In this document: piece by piece, positions 54,169 to 62,925 of the stretch
Numbering within the stretch: position 1 is the stretch's first letter
How the letters are laid out: each line of letters begins with the position of its first letter
NCBI RefSeq assembly: GCF_001283065.1
Contig: NZ_CDMK01000003.1
Location: forward strand, 168,594-232,593
Length of the DNA stretch: 64,000 nt
Direction: 5' to 3'
Source: Helicobacter heilmannii
GTDB lineage: Bacteria > Campylobacterota > Campylobacteria > Campylobacterales > Helicobacteraceae
Made by a program: the position numbers and the translations under genes
Notes under the pieces: generated by a model
The model's database searches: none
What the model saw: the letters and a program-made list of their open reading frames with translations, nothing else
Told to the model about the DNA's origin: nothing

Positions 54169-54266
54169 GGTGTCCTCGCTTATATATCATTTAACCTATG
54201 GCATGCAGAAGTGGCCTTTATAGCAAAATATGGCTTATAAACGCATAAAAGGTTAAAAATTGCTTG

Positions 54267-54275
54267 TGCTATAAT
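54267..54275 (+). promoter_or_regulatory. Extended -10 promoter (TGCTATAAT) of tatBC-queA operon
   Basis: TG-N-TATAAT lies 28 bases upstream of the tatB start, in the divergent region with rpoD. The rpoD promoter should lie in the AT-rich part at about 54175-54250 but is not clear. Confidence 0.65.
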
Positions 54276-54303
54276 GGGGTTTTTACTTAGGTAGGGTCAA
54301 GCC

Positions 54304-54738
54304 ATGTTTGGGATGGGATTTTTTGAGTTGGTGGTGATCGTGGTGGTCGCCATCATTTTTTTAGGGCCGGATAAATTCCCGCAGGCCATGTTAGATTTAG
54401 CCCGCTTTTTTAGGGCGGTGAAAAAGAGCTTAAGCGATGCCAAGGAGAGCTTAGATAAAGAAATCCATATTGAGGAGCTAAAGAGGGAAGCCCTCGAATA
54501 CCAAGAGCTCTTTAAACAACAAGCCAAGCCCCTCGGGGATTTAAAGCAAGAGTTAGAGAATATCCCCCAAATGCCTGAAGTGCAAGACTTGCAAGAGAGT
54601 GTGAAAAGCCTTGCTAAGAGCAACCCTTTGGAGAGTCTAAATACCCCAGAGCTAGAGATAGAGAAACTAGAGATAGAGAAAGTAGAAAAACCTAAAGTAA
54701 GTCTAGAAAAACCCCCCAAAAGCTCCCCCGATGCTTGA
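54304..54738 (+). CDS. tatB: Sec-independent protein translocase TatB
   Basis: A 144-residue protein with a single N-terminal transmembrane helix (about residues 3-20, MGFFELVVIVVVAIIFLGPDK), then an amphipathic helix and a long, Glu/Lys-rich tail. The glycine-proline after the helix and the glutamate in the membrane segment are typical of TatB. With TatC it binds Tat signals such as that of HydA in this window. The stop overlaps tatC by eight bases. Confidence 0.93.
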   Translation: MFGMGFFELVVIVVVAIIFLGPDKFPQAMLDLARFFRAVKKSLSDAKESLDKEIHIEELKREALEYQELFKQQAKPLGDLKQELENIPQMPEVQDLQESVKSLAKSNPLESLNTPELEIEKLEIEKVEKPKVSLEKPPKSSPDA

Positions 54739-55477
54739 AGATTTAAAACCGCATTTAGAAGATTTACGCAAACGCCTTTTGATCTCGGTGTTGGTGTTGG
54801 TGCTCGCTTTTGCGCTGTGTTTTAGTTTTTGGCAAGAGATTTTTGCATGGATCAAAGCGTCTTATCACGGCAAACTGATCCAAATCTCGCCCATTGAGGG
54901 GGTGATGGTGGCGATCAAGGTGAGCTTTTTAACCGCCATCGCCGTGTCCATGCCCGTAATCTTTTGGCAAGCGTGGCTCTTTATCGCCCCCGGACTGTAT
55001 AAAAATGAAAAAAAGGTTGTCCTGCCCTTCGTGTTCTTTGGGAGCGTGATGTTTGCGGCGGGGGCGTGCTTTTCTTACTTCGTAGTCTTCCCCTTTGTGA
55101 TGCACTACTTGGCAAACTTTGGGGCGGCGATGTTTGAGGCAAACATTTCAGCCTCCAGCTATGTGAGCTTTTTTACCCGCCTGATTTTAGGCTTTGGTTT
55201 GGCCTTCGAGTTGCCTGTGTTGGCGTTTTTCTTGGCCAAAGTGGGGCTGATCACCGATGCCACGCTTAAAGCCCATTTTAAATATGCCATTGTGGCGATC
55301 TTCATAGTCGCGGCGATCATCACCCCTCCCGATGTGATGAGCCAAGTTTTAATGGCACTGCCTTTAATCGGGCTCTATGGTCTTTCTATTTTAATCGCTA
55401 AAATGGTCAATCCAGCCCCCAAAGAAGCCCCAGAAGAAACCTCCGATAACGCGCCCAAAGAAGCCCCCGATGCCTAG
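54731..55477 (+). CDS. tatC: Sec-independent protein translocase TatC
   Basis: A 248-residue protein with six transmembrane segments. The conserved N-terminal HLEDLRKRLL, the FAFYLVF-type FSYFVVFPFVMHY stretch, and the loop EANISASSYVSFFTRLILGFGLAFELPV are visible. TatC is the signal-peptide receptor of the twin-arginine pathway. The C-terminal tail is rich in Ala, Pro and Glu with a short repeat (PKEAPEE, PKEAPDA). The stop overlaps queA by eight bases. Confidence 0.95.
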   Translation: MLEDLKPHLEDLRKRLLISVLVLVLAFALCFSFWQEIFAWIKASYHGKLIQISPIEGVMVAIKVSFLTAIAVSMPVIFWQAWLFIAPGLYKNEKKVVLPFVFFGSVMFAAGACFSYFVVFPFVMHYLANFGAAMFEANISASSYVSFFTRLILGFGLAFELPVLAFFLAKVGLITDATLKAHFKYAIVAIFIVAAIITPPDVMSQVLMALPLIGLYGLSILIAKMVNPAPKEAPEETSDNAPKEAPDA

Positions 55478-56498
55478 TATTCCCAAAGAGTTTAACCGCA
55501 CAAGCTACGCTTATGACTTACCAGAGCATTTGATCGCCACGCACCCTATCCAGCCTAAAGAAAGTGCGAAATTGATGGTCTATGAACGCTCAAGCAACAA
55601 ACTCACCCACGCCACTTTTCAAGAAATCTTTGACTTTTTTCCTAAACACGCCCTAGTGGTGTTAAACGACACCAAAGTGATGAAGGCGCGGCTCTTTGCA
55701 AATACGCCTAACAAACGCCAAGTAGAAATTTTACTCCACCACGCCCTAAGCCCCACGGCGTGTTTAGCCCAAATGCGCGGGCGGGTGCGCCCTGGGCTCA
55801 TTTTAGAGCTGGACCAGGGTTATTCGTGTGAGGTGTTAGAAGTGCGCCAAGATGGCTTAAGGGTGCTTGCATTTAAACACGAAGGGCGAATTTTAGAGTG
55901 GGCTAAAGTGCTTCATATGTTAGAGTACCTAGGGCACATGCCTATCCCGCCCTATCTAAAACGCCCCGACACAAGCCAAGACACACAGGACTACCAAAGC
56001 GTGTTTGCCAAAAATCTAGGGGCGATTGCCGCGCCCACCGCCTCTTTGCACTTTTCAGAAAGTGCTAAGAACTATCTATTAAGGAATTTTCAACATGTGT
56101 TTATCACCCTGCATGTGGGGGCGGGGACTTTTTTAAGCGTGGAGAGCAAGGACATTCGAGAGCACCCCATGCACACTGAATTTGTAGAGGTTTCTTTTAA
56201 GGCGGGCAAAGCTTTAGATGAAGCCCACTATATTTTATGTGTGGGCACCACCGCTTTAAGAGCCACTGAACATTATAAAAGGGGCTTTGGCTCTAAACCC
56301 TGCAACCTCTTTTTGCACCCGGGCAATCCGGTCAAACATGCGAGTGCTTTGCTGACAAATTTTCATTTGCCCGAATCGACTTTAATCATGCTGGTCGCCT
56401 CTATGGTGGGGTTAGACAAATGTCTAGAACTCTACAAAATCGCCATAGAACACCACTACCGTTTTTATTCCTATGGAGATGGGATGTTGATTTTATGA
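55470..56498 (+). CDS. queA: S-adenosylmethionine:tRNA ribosyltransferase-isomerase
   Basis: A 342-residue enzyme that adds the cyclopentane precursor moiety to preQ1-modified tRNA in queuosine synthesis. Motifs include LPEHLIATHPI, VLNDTKVMKARLF and TASLHFSESAKN, with HVGAGTFLSVES near the C-terminal half. The C-terminal YSYGDGMLIL is the usual end. It overlaps both neighbours (tatC and rsmG), suggesting coupled translation. Confidence 0.95.
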   Translation: MPSIPKEFNRTSYAYDLPEHLIATHPIQPKESAKLMVYERSSNKLTHATFQEIFDFFPKHALVVLNDTKVMKARLFANTPNKRQVEILLHHALSPTACLAQMRGRVRPGLILELDQGYSCEVLEVRQDGLRVLAFKHEGRILEWAKVLHMLEYLGHMPIPPYLKRPDTSQDTQDYQSVFAKNLGAIAAPTASLHFSESAKNYLLRNFQHVFITLHVGAGTFLSVESKDIREHPMHTEFVEVSFKAGKALDEAHYILCVGTTALRATEHYKRGFGSKPCNLFLHPGNPVKHASALLTNFHLPESTLIMLVASMVGLDKCLELYKIAIEHHYRFYSYGDGMLIL

Positions 56499-57019
56499 AT
56501 CCCAAATTAGACTTATTTGCCAACTTGCTTTTAGAGTGGGGCGGGGTGCATAATCTAAGCGGGGGCAAAAGCCACCAAGACATTGAGCGCAACATACAAG
56601 ATAGCTTGCAGGTTTTGGACTTTATCGCCCCCTTTCAAAGCTGCTTAGATGTTGGCAGCGGGGCAGGCTTTCCGGCTATTCCGCTAAGCCTAGCCTGCCC
56701 TAATGCCCGCTTTATTTTGCTCGAGCCCAATGCTAAAAAAATGGCGTTTTTACACCATTTAAAGGTGAGCCTAAGTTTAGACAATGTGCTTTTAAAACGC
56801 CTGCGCTTGCAAGAGTTGCCCACTTTAAAGGTGGATTTAATCACATCTAGGGCACTGATGCCGGCCCAAGAGCTGTTAAATTTAAGCGCGCCTTTTTTAG
56901 CAAAAGGGGGGCATTTTCTCTTTTACAAGGGGAGTCATTTAAGCCAAGAGATCGCTTGTTTGCCCGAAGAGTGTTTCACCTATGGCAAGCGGGTGTATTT
57001 TTACCGCAAGGGAGATTGA
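56495..57019 (+). CDS. rsmG: 16S rRNA (guanine527-N7)-methyltransferase
   Basis: A 174-residue SAM-dependent methylase, short for the family. DVGSGAGFPAIPLSLACPNARFILLEPNAKKMAFLHHLK forms the SAM-binding region, and ITSRALMPAQELL follows. The ATG at 56495 overlaps the queA stop (ATGA). Loss of RsmG gives low-level streptomycin resistance in other bacteria. The queA-rsmG order is as in H. pylori. Confidence 0.92.
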   Translation: MNPKLDLFANLLLEWGGVHNLSGGKSHQDIERNIQDSLQVLDFIAPFQSCLDVGSGAGFPAIPLSLACPNARFILLEPNAKKMAFLHHLKVSLSLDNVLLKRLRLQELPTLKVDLITSRALMPAQELLNLSAPFLAKGGHFLFYKGSHLSQEIACLPEECFTYGKRVYFYRKGD

Positions 57020-57231
57020 TGCGCCTATTTTTATTGTTAGCGGTTGTGGTGGGGCTGTTTTTATGGCTAAGGCCTAAGGTTAAAGCCACCCCACCCAAGA
57101 GCGATCCGGGCGCAGGACTTGACATGCTCGAGTGCGCCCATTGTAAAACCTATGTCACCAGCCAAGAGGCGGTGTATGCCAGAGATCGCGTCTATTGTTC
57201 CCAAGCGTGCTTAAAGGAGGGGCCATGCTAG
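57019..57231 (+). CDS. Small membrane-anchored protein of the PP0621 type
   Basis: A 70-residue protein with an N-terminal transmembrane helix (MRLFLLLAVVVGLFLWLRP) and a small metal-binding C-terminal unit with cysteines in MLECAHCKTYVT and YCSQACLKEG. This two-pair arrangement is that of the PP0621 family, and H. pylori has such a gene after gidB. Function unknown. It starts inside the rsmG stop and overlaps the next gene. Confidence 0.72.
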   Translation: MRLFLLLAVVVGLFLWLRPKVKATPPKSDPGAGLDMLECAHCKTYVTSQEAVYARDRVYCSQACLKEGPC

Positions 57232-57608
57232 TTTTTGGACACCCACAAATTCCCACAAGTCCCTTTGTGCGCCTTCAAGAAATCGCCCAAGTTGCCCAGA
57301 GCTTGGCAAGTGCCATCGTGTATTTTCATGCCACAGACAAAAACGCTTTTGAATTGTCCGCGCATTGTAGCCAAAATGGGGTGAAATATGCCGTGTCTGT
57401 GGCTAGTCCTTTGGAGTGGGCTTTAATGAGCAATTTCAAGCCAAGCTATATTTTGGTAGAAGAAGAGCCCAAGACTTATCAAAATTTGGCGGACGATTAT
57501 TTGAGCGATGCGCGGATATTGTGGGTGATAGATAGCCACATACAGATCGAGCAGGCTTTGAAAATAAGAATGGATGGAGTGGTGTTTAGGGCGTTTTTGG
57601 GGCTTTAG
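57225..57608 (+). CDS. Conserved hypothetical protein at the end of the tatB operon
   Basis: A 127-residue soluble protein (MLVFGHPQIPTSPFVRL) with alternating strands and helices and no signal peptide. I recognise the position (after the PP0621-like gene in H. pylori) but no functional family. It overlaps the previous gene by seven bases, and nothing else in the operon suggests its role. Confidence 0.7.
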   Translation: MLVFGHPQIPTSPFVRLQEIAQVAQSLASAIVYFHATDKNAFELSAHCSQNGVKYAVSVASPLEWALMSNFKPSYILVEEEPKTYQNLADDYLSDARILWVIDSHIQIEQALKIRMDGVVFRAFLGL

Positions 57609-57625
57609 GTTTTTTAGGCAAAATG

Positions 57626-57634
57626 TGCTAGAAT
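57626..57634 (+). promoter_or_regulatory. Extended -10 element (TGCTAGAAT) of tRNA-Ser
   Basis: TG-N-TAGAAT ends 13 bases before the tRNA gene, a good fit for a tRNA promoter with its start near 57641. Confidence 0.6.
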
Positions 57635-57647
57635 GGTCGCTTTTCTT

Positions 57648-57735
57648 GGAGAGATGTCCGAGTGGTTGAAGGAGCACGCCTGGAACGCGTGTAAGGTGCA
57701 AGCCTTCAAGGGTTCGAATCCCTTTCTCTCCGCCA
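57648..57735 (+). tRNA. tRNA-Ser (GGA)
   Basis: The acceptor arms GGAGAGA and TCTCTCC pair over seven bases, followed by discriminator G and encoded CCA. The anticodon arm CACGC-CTGGAAC-GCGTG gives anticodon GGA. The long variable arm, and GGTTCGAATCC in the T arm, are typical of a class II serine tRNA. It stands between the tatB operon and the urease genes. Confidence 0.95.
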
Positions 57736-57778
57736 TTTTTCCCTAATTTCTATCTTTTTTGTGAATAAGATTAACAAA

Positions 57779-57804
57779 GGATAAGTAATATTATCCTTGG
57801 ATAA
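57779..57804. promoter_or_regulatory. GGATAA/TTATCC inverted repeats upstream of ureA
   Basis: GGATAA (57779-57784), TTATCC (57791-57796) and GGATAA (57799-57804) form overlapping inverted repeats in an AT-rich stretch that also holds TATTA at 57789 and 57810 with 16 bases between. NikR of H. pylori binds TRWYA-N15-TRWYA sites upstream of ureA, so this region is the best candidate for nickel or acid regulation. A likely -10 (TACTAAAAT) follows at about 57833. Confidence 0.4.
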
Positions 57805-57899
57805 CAAAATATTAACAACCATTAGTCAAAAAATACTAAAATCTGCCTCGTTGGTAGCTTGTGCTATTCAATAACACCATTTTATACGAGGAGTTTAGG

Positions 57900-58604
57900 A
57901 TGAAGCTTACCCCTAAAGAGCTGGATAAATTGATGCTCCATTATGCGGGCGAACTAGCCAAACAACGCAAAGCCAAAGGCATTAAGTTGAACTACACCGA
58001 AGCCGTGGCCTTGATCAGCGCGCATGTGATGGAAGAAGCCCGCGCCGGTAAAAAAAGCGTGGCAGATTTGATGCAAGAAGGCAGGACTTTACTTAAGGCT
58101 GATGATGTGATGCCCGGCGTGGCGCATATGATCCACGAAGTGGGGATTGAAGCAGGCTTTCCCGATGGGACTAAGCTTGTAACCATCCACACCCCAGTAG
58201 AAGCTGGCAATGACAAACTTTCTCCTGGTGAAGTGATTCTCAAAAACGAAGACATCACCCTCAATGCTGGCAAACACGCCATCCAGCTCAAAGTGAAAAA
58301 CAAAGGCGATCGCCCCGTGCAAGTGGGTTCACACTTCCACTTCTTCGAAGTCAACAAACTGCTCGACTTCGATCGTGAAAAAGCCTATGGTAAACGCTTG
58401 GACATTGCCTCTGGTACAGCCGTGCGCTTTGAACCTGGTGAAGAAAAAACAGTGGATTTGATCCAAATTGGCGGCAACCAACGCATCTACGGCTTCAACT
58501 CCCTAGTGGATCGACAAGCCGATCACGATGGCAAAAAGCTTGCTGTAAAACGCGCTAAAGAACATGGCTTTGGCACCATCAACTGCGGTTGCGACCATAA
58601 ATAA
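57900..58604 (+). CDS. ureA: Urease alpha (structural) subunit UreA (fused beta-gamma type)
   Basis: A 234-residue subunit that corresponds to the fused small subunits of other ureases: residues about 1-100 are the gamma-like part ([20 protein letters not shown], and VPEMIHEV-type [22 protein letters not shown]), the rest the beta-like part ([20 protein letters not shown]). It assembles with UreB into the large nickel urease. The ATG at 57900 is the family start. It is followed after 14 bases by ureB. Confidence 0.97.
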   Translation: MKLTPKELDKLMLHYAGELAKQRKAKGIKLNYTEAVALISAHVMEEARAGKKSVADLMQEGRTLLKADDVMPGVAHMIHEVGIEAGFPDGTKLVTIHTPVEAGNDKLSPGEVILKNEDITLNAGKHAIQLKVKNKGDRPVQVGSHFHFFEVNKLLDFDREKAYGKRLDIASGTAVRFEPGEEKTVDLIQIGGNQRIYGFNSLVDRQADHDGKKLAVKRAKEHGFGTINCGCDHK

Positions 58605-58618
58605 GGAAAGGAAGACCG

Positions 58619-60328
58619 ATGAAAAAAATTTCTAGAAAAGAATATGTTTCCATGTATGGCCCCACTACGGGCGATAAAGTGAGACTAGGCGACACTGACC
58701 TAATCCTAGAAGTCGAACACGACTACACCACCTATGGCGAAGAAATCAAATTCGGGGGCGGTAAAACCATCCGCGATGGTATGGGACAAACCAACAGCCC
58801 CAGTAGCCACGAACTTGACCTTGTGATCACCAACGCTTTGATCGTGGACTACACCGGCATTTACAAAGCCGACATTGGCATTAAAAACGGCAAAATCCAC
58901 GGGATTGGCAAAGCCGGCAACAAAGACCTACAAGATGGCGTTTGCAACAGGCTCTGCGTAGGACCTGCTACGGAAGCTCTCGCTGCTGAAGGTTTGATTG
59001 TTACCGCCGGTGGGATCGACACACACATCCACTTCATTTCTCCTCAACAAATCCCTACTGCCTTTGCTAGCGGAATCACCACCATGATCGGGGGCGGGAC
59101 TGGACCTGCAGATGGCACCAACGCCACCACCATCACTCCCGGCCGCTGGAACTTAAAAGAAATGCTCCGCGCTTCTGAAGAGTATGCCATGAACCTTGGC
59201 TACCTTGGTAAAGGGAATGTGTCTTTTGAACCTGCTCTCATTGACCAGCTAGAAGCCGGCGCGATTGGCTTTAAAATCCACGAAGACTGGGGCAGCACAC
59301 CCTCAGCCATCAACCACGCTCTAAACATCGCTGACAAATACGATGTGCAAGTGGCGATCCACACCGACACCTTGAATGAAGCCGGCTGTGTGGAAGACAC
59401 CCTAGAAGCCATCGCTGGACGCACCATCCACACCTTCCACACCGAAGGTGCTGGTGGCGGACACGCTCCCGATGTGATCAAAATGGCGGGCGAATTTAAC
59501 ATCCTTCCTGCTTCCACCAACCCCACCATCCCTTTCACCAAAAACACAGAAGCCGAACACATGGACATGTTGATGGTGTGCCACCACTTGGATAAAAACA
59601 TCAAAGAAGATGTGGAATTTGCCGACTCTCGCATCCGCCCCCAAACCATTGCGGCGGAAGACAAACTCCACGACATGGGGATTTTCTCCATCACCAGCTC
59701 CGACTCTCAAGCCATGGGGCGTGTGGGCGAAGTGATCACCCGTACTTGGCAAACAGCGGACAAAAACAAAAAAGAATTTGGCCGCTTGCCTGAAGAAAAA
59801 GGCGACAACGACAATTTCCGCATCAAACGCTACATTTCCAAATACACCATCAACCCCGCCATCACCCACGGCATTTCTGAATATGTTGGCTCTGTAGAAG
59901 TGGGCAAATACGCGGACCTTGTGCTTTGGAGCCCTGCGTTCTTTGGCATTAAACCCAACATGATCATCAAAGGCGGTTTCATCGCGCTTTCTCAAATGGG
60001 CGATGCCAACGCTTCTATCCCCACTCCCCAACCCGTGTACTACCGCGAAATGTTCGGCCACCACGGCAAAGCCAAATTTGACACCAACATCACTTTCGTG
60101 TCTCAAGTGGCTTATGAAAACGGCATTAAACACGAGTTGGGCTTGCAAAGAGTTGTGTTGCCTGTGAAAAACTGCCGCAACATCACCAAAAAAGACCTTA
60201 AGTTCAACGATGTGACTGCACACATCGAAGTCAACCCTGAAACCTACAAAGTTAAAGTGGATGGCAACGAAGTTACATCCCAAGCTGCAGACAAATTGAG
60301 CTTGGCACAACTCTACAACCTATTCTAG
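58619..60328 (+). CDS. ureB: Urease catalytic subunit UreB
   Basis: A 569-residue nickel amidohydrolase, the same length as H. pylori UreB. H136 and H138 (in DTHIHF) and the carbamylated K219 (in GFKIHEDWG) fall at the H. pylori residue numbers. The flap region MVCHHLD with its cysteine and histidine is intact. A GGAAAG ribosome site precedes the ATG. Active nickel urease is therefore expected, not the iron-dependent paralogue UreA2B2 of some cat and dog species. Confidence 0.98.
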   Translation: MKKISRKEYVSMYGPTTGDKVRLGDTDLILEVEHDYTTYGEEIKFGGGKTIRDGMGQTNSPSSHELDLVITNALIVDYTGIYKADIGIKNGKIHGIGKAGNKDLQDGVCNRLCVGPATEALAAEGLIVTAGGIDTHIHFISPQQIPTAFASGITTMIGGGTGPADGTNATTITPGRWNLKEMLRASEEYAMNLGYLGKGNVSFEPALIDQLEAGAIGFKIHEDWGSTPSAINHALNIADKYDVQVAIHTDTLNEAGCVEDTLEAIAGRTIHTFHTEGAGGGHAPDVIKMAGEFNILPASTNPTIPFTKNTEAEHMDMLMVCHHLDKNIKEDVEFADSRIRPQTIAAEDKLHDMGIFSITSSDSQAMGRVGEVITRTWQTADKNKKEFGRLPEEKGDNDNFRIKRYISKYTINPAITHGISEYVGSVEVGKYADLVLWSPAFFGIKPNMIIKGGFIALSQMGDANASIPTPQPVYYREMFGHHGKAKFDTNITFVSQVAYENGIKHELGLQRVVLPVKNCRNITKKDLKFNDVTAHIEVNPETYKVKVDGNEVTSQAADKLSLAQLYNLF

Positions 60329-60353
60329 TGCCGATACAAGGGGGGAGGTTTTT

Positions 60354-60377
60354 GCCCTGCTTTTTAGCGGGGCTTTT
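60354..60377 (+). terminator. Terminator/attenuator hairpin after ureB
   Basis: GCCCTGC (60354-60360) pairs with GCGGGGC (60367-60373) around TTTTTA, followed by TTTT. This could end part of the transcripts after ureAB, setting structural genes above accessory ones. Confidence 0.6.
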
Positions 60378-60412
60378 GTCGTTTAGGGGGGGTTTGATTT
60401 ACTTTATTGTTT

Positions 60413-60418
60413 TATAAT
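60413..60418 (+). promoter_or_regulatory. -10 element TATAAT of ureI
   Basis: A perfect TATAAT lies 66 bases before ureI, after the ureB terminator. Downstream, CGTTAT and ATAACG (60438-60455) form an inverted repeat that would sit in the leader. Confidence 0.6.
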
Positions 60419-60483
60419 GGAGCTTCCTTGGGGTTTTCGTTATAAAACGATAACGCTCTGGTTATTTCACAATAAGGATAGGA

Positions 60484-61071
60484 ATGTTAGGACTTGTGTT
60501 ATTGTATGTTGCGATCGTGTTGATCAGCAACGGCGTTTGTGGGCTCACAGGCGTAGACCCCAAAAGCAAAGCTGTGATGAACTACTTTGTGGGCGGGCTC
60601 TCCATTGTATGTAATGTGGTGGCGATCATTTACTCCACTTTCCACGCCACCCCTATGGTTGAAGGGGCAGAGAATATCCAGCAAGTGGCGCACCACCTGA
60701 TCAACTTCTATGGCCCTGCAACTGGGCTATTATTCGGCTTTACCTACCTTTATGCCGCCATCAACAATACCTTTAACTTGGATTGGAAACCCTATGGTTG
60801 GTATTGTTTATTTGTAACCATCAACACCATCCCCGCGGCCATTCTTTCTCACTACTCCGATGTCCTAGACGATCACAAAATGCTAGGCATCACTGAAGGC
60901 GACTGGTGGGCTTTCATTTGGCTCGCTTGGGGTGTGCTCTGGTTAACTGGCTGGATTGAAGAAGTGGCTAAAATTAAACTCGGTAACTTCGTGCCTTGGC
61001 TTGCGATCATCGAAGGGATCATCACCGCTTGGATCCCTGCTTGGTTGCTCTTTATCCAACACTGGGCATAA
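60484..61071 (+). CDS. ureI: Acid-gated urea channel UreI
   Basis: A 195-residue inner-membrane channel with six transmembrane helices, the same length as H. pylori UreI. H123 (in LSHYSDVLDDHKMLG) in the periplasmic loop is conserved, and other acidic/His residues of the loops are present, so gating by acid is expected. UreI lets urea reach cytoplasmic urease when the periplasm is acidic. Its presence indicates a gastric habitat. One base separates it from ureE. Confidence 0.97.
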   Translation: MLGLVLLYVAIVLISNGVCGLTGVDPKSKAVMNYFVGGLSIVCNVVAIIYSTFHATPMVEGAENIQQVAHHLINFYGPATGLLFGFTYLYAAINNTFNLDWKPYGWYCLFVTINTIPAAILSHYSDVLDDHKMLGITEGDWWAFIWLAWGVLWLTGWIEEVAKIKLGNFVPWLAIIEGIITAWIPAWLLFIQHWA

Positions 61072-61072
61072 A

Positions 61073-61594
61073 ATGCGCGCTGTGGCTATCCTAGGCAATC
61101 TCCATACCAAAGCCCCGCAAGGGGCGGTGGATTTTATCGACCTTGAATGGTTTGATAGCCAAAAGCGCATGGGGCGTTTTAAGACCAGAAGCGGGCAAGA
61201 AGTGGTGATGAAGTTAGAAACCCCCCCTAAAGTGGGGCTAGCAGACGGGGACATTTTGATCCAAACCCCCGACACCACCATTGCGATCAATATCTTGCCT
61301 ACCCAAGTGCTTTACGCCTACGCCTCTAACATGCACGAAGTGGCGCAAATCTGCTATGAAGTGGGTAACCGCCACGCCTCTTTGTACTATGGCGATCAAC
61401 CTTTGAGTTTTAAAACCCCATATGAAAAACCCATACAAGTTTTATTTGAAAAGTTGGGCGTAAAACATGCGGTTTTAAAAAGCAAATTAGACGCTTCTAG
61501 ACGCATTTCTGTGAGCGCATCGCCGCACAGCGAAAACCCCGCCCCGCTCAAATTCTTTGACAGTGCCGACCTACAGATTGTGATTAAAAAATAG
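61073..61594 (+). CDS. ureE: Urease accessory nickel chaperone UreE
   Basis: A 173-residue metallochaperone with an N-terminal peptide-binding domain and a C-terminal metal-binding domain. The interface histidine of UreE is in the [13 protein letters not shown] region. Unlike UreE of Klebsiella it has no His-rich tail, ending in QIVIKK, as in H. pylori. The ATG at 61073 (MRAVAILGN) lies just after ureI. Confidence 0.93.
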   Translation: MRAVAILGNLHTKAPQGAVDFIDLEWFDSQKRMGRFKTRSGQEVVMKLETPPKVGLADGDILIQTPDTTIAINILPTQVLYAYASNMHEVAQICYEVGNRHASLYYGDQPLSFKTPYEKPIQVLFEKLGVKHAVLKSKLDASRRISVSASPHSENPAPLKFFDSADLQIVIKK

Positions 61595-61601
61595 GACTTC
61601 C

Positions 61602-62297
61602 ATGCACACCGACTTTTTATTGCTCCAAATCAACGATGCCATGTTTCCCATTGGCAGCTACACCCACTCCTTTGGGCTTGAAACCTATATCCAAGACAAA
61701 GAAGTTTGCGACAAAGAGAGTGCGCTAAATTATCTCAAAGCCAATCTAGGCACACAATTTTTATACAGCGATTTACTCAGCCTCAAACTTAGCTACCAGC
61801 ACGCCCTAAAGGGGCTAGAGAGCCAAGACCCCCACTTGGGGCATATTTTAGACATTGAAGAAAAGGTGTGCCTAGCCACCCCCCCGCTAGAGCTAAGAAG
61901 TGCGAATCAAAAGCTAGGCAATCGCTTTTTAAAAACGATTTTGCAATTAGACCTGCCCTTTGTGCGTTTCTTTAGAGCTTATGCTAAAGCCACCACCACG
62001 CCCACACACGCCACCAGCTATGGGGTGTTTTGTGCGTGCTTTAACATTGCCCTAGAGACCGCTCTAAAGCACTACCTTTACGCCCAAAGCTCGAATATGG
62101 TGATTAACTGCGTTAAGACCATCCCCCTAGCCCAAAATGACGGGCAAAGGATTTTACTCGCCTTGCAAGAAACCTTTAGTGGCTTGCTAGACACTCTAGA
62201 AAGCCTAGATGAAAGTTTCTTGTGTGCAGCGAGCATCCAAAACGATATCAAGGCGATGCAACACGAGCATTTATACTCCCGCCTGTATATGTCTTAA
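61602..62297 (+). CDS. ureF: Urease accessory protein UreF
   Basis: A 231-residue helical protein that acts with UreG and UreH in GTP-dependent nickel insertion. The N-terminal [26 protein letters not shown] is the classic UreF signature. The ATG lies seven bases after ureE. The C-terminal segment near residues 215-231 forms the part that contacts UreH in known complexes. Confidence 0.95.
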   Translation: MHTDFLLLQINDAMFPIGSYTHSFGLETYIQDKEVCDKESALNYLKANLGTQFLYSDLLSLKLSYQHALKGLESQDPHLGHILDIEEKVCLATPPLELRSANQKLGNRFLKTILQLDLPFVRFFRAYAKATTTPTHATSYGVFCACFNIALETALKHYLYAQSSNMVINCVKTIPLAQNDGQRILLALQETFSGLLDTLESLDESFLCAASIQNDIKAMQHEHLYSRLYMS

Positions 62298-62324
62298 ATC
62301 TTAAACTTTTTACAAAGGATTAGA

Positions 62325-62924
62325 ATGGTAAAAATTGGTGTTTGTGGCCCTGTGGGCAGTGGAAAAACGGCTTTGATCGAAGCCCTGACAAGGGCAATGA
62401 GCCAAAATTACAGCATAGGCGTGATCACGAACGACATTTACACCAAAGAAGATGCCGAGTTTTTGTGTAAAAACTCTGTCATGCCAAGAGAGCGTATCAT
62501 TGGCGTAGAAACGGGGGGCTGTCCGCACACTGCTATTAGAGAAGATGCGTCCATGAACCTAGAGGCCGTGGAGGAAATGCATCAACGATTCCCCGACATC
62601 CAATTAATGTTTATTGAAAGCGGGGGCGATAACCTCTCCACCACCTTTAACCCCGAGCTAGCCGACTTCACGATCTTTGTGATCGATGTGGCTGAAGGGG
62701 ATAAAATCCCCAGAAAAGGTGGCCCGGGCATCACCCGCTCCGATTTACTCATCATTAACAAAATTGACCTAGCCCCGCATGTGGGGGCGGATTTGGGCGT
62801 GATGGAGCGTGATTCTAAAAAAATGCGGGGCGACAAACCCTTTTTATTCACCAACATTCGAAGCAAGGACGGCTTGGATCGTGTGATCTCTTGGATTCAA
62901 AAATACGCCTTGCTAGAAGATTAA
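62325..62924 (+). CDS. ureG: Urease accessory GTPase UreG
   Basis: A 199-residue SIMIBI GTPase. P-loop [12 protein letters not shown] lies at residues 7-18. The nickel-binding metal site is in ETGGCPH (CPH). [11 protein letters not shown] is the switch region, and NKIDLAP is the guanine motif. It transfers nickel to urease in a GTP-driven manner. Confidence 0.97.
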   Translation: MVKIGVCGPVGSGKTALIEALTRAMSQNYSIGVITNDIYTKEDAEFLCKNSVMPRERIIGVETGGCPHTAIREDASMNLEAVEEMHQRFPDIQLMFIESGGDNLSTTFNPELADFTIFVIDVAEGDKIPRKGGPGITRSDLLIINKIDLAPHVGADLGVMERDSKKMRGDKPFLFTNIRSKDGLDRVISWIQKYALLED

Positions 62925-62925
62925 A

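Noticed and set aside
59402-60310. A 302-codon minus-strand open frame inside ureB
   Set aside because: It mirrors the codon bias of the highly conserved ureB gene. Its composition (rich in Val, His and Phe) is typical of antisense frames.
57993-60328. Iron-dependent urease paralogue UreA2B2
   Set aside because: The accessory genes follow directly, and UreB has the H. pylori length and residue positions (H136, H138, K219), so this is the nickel enzyme.
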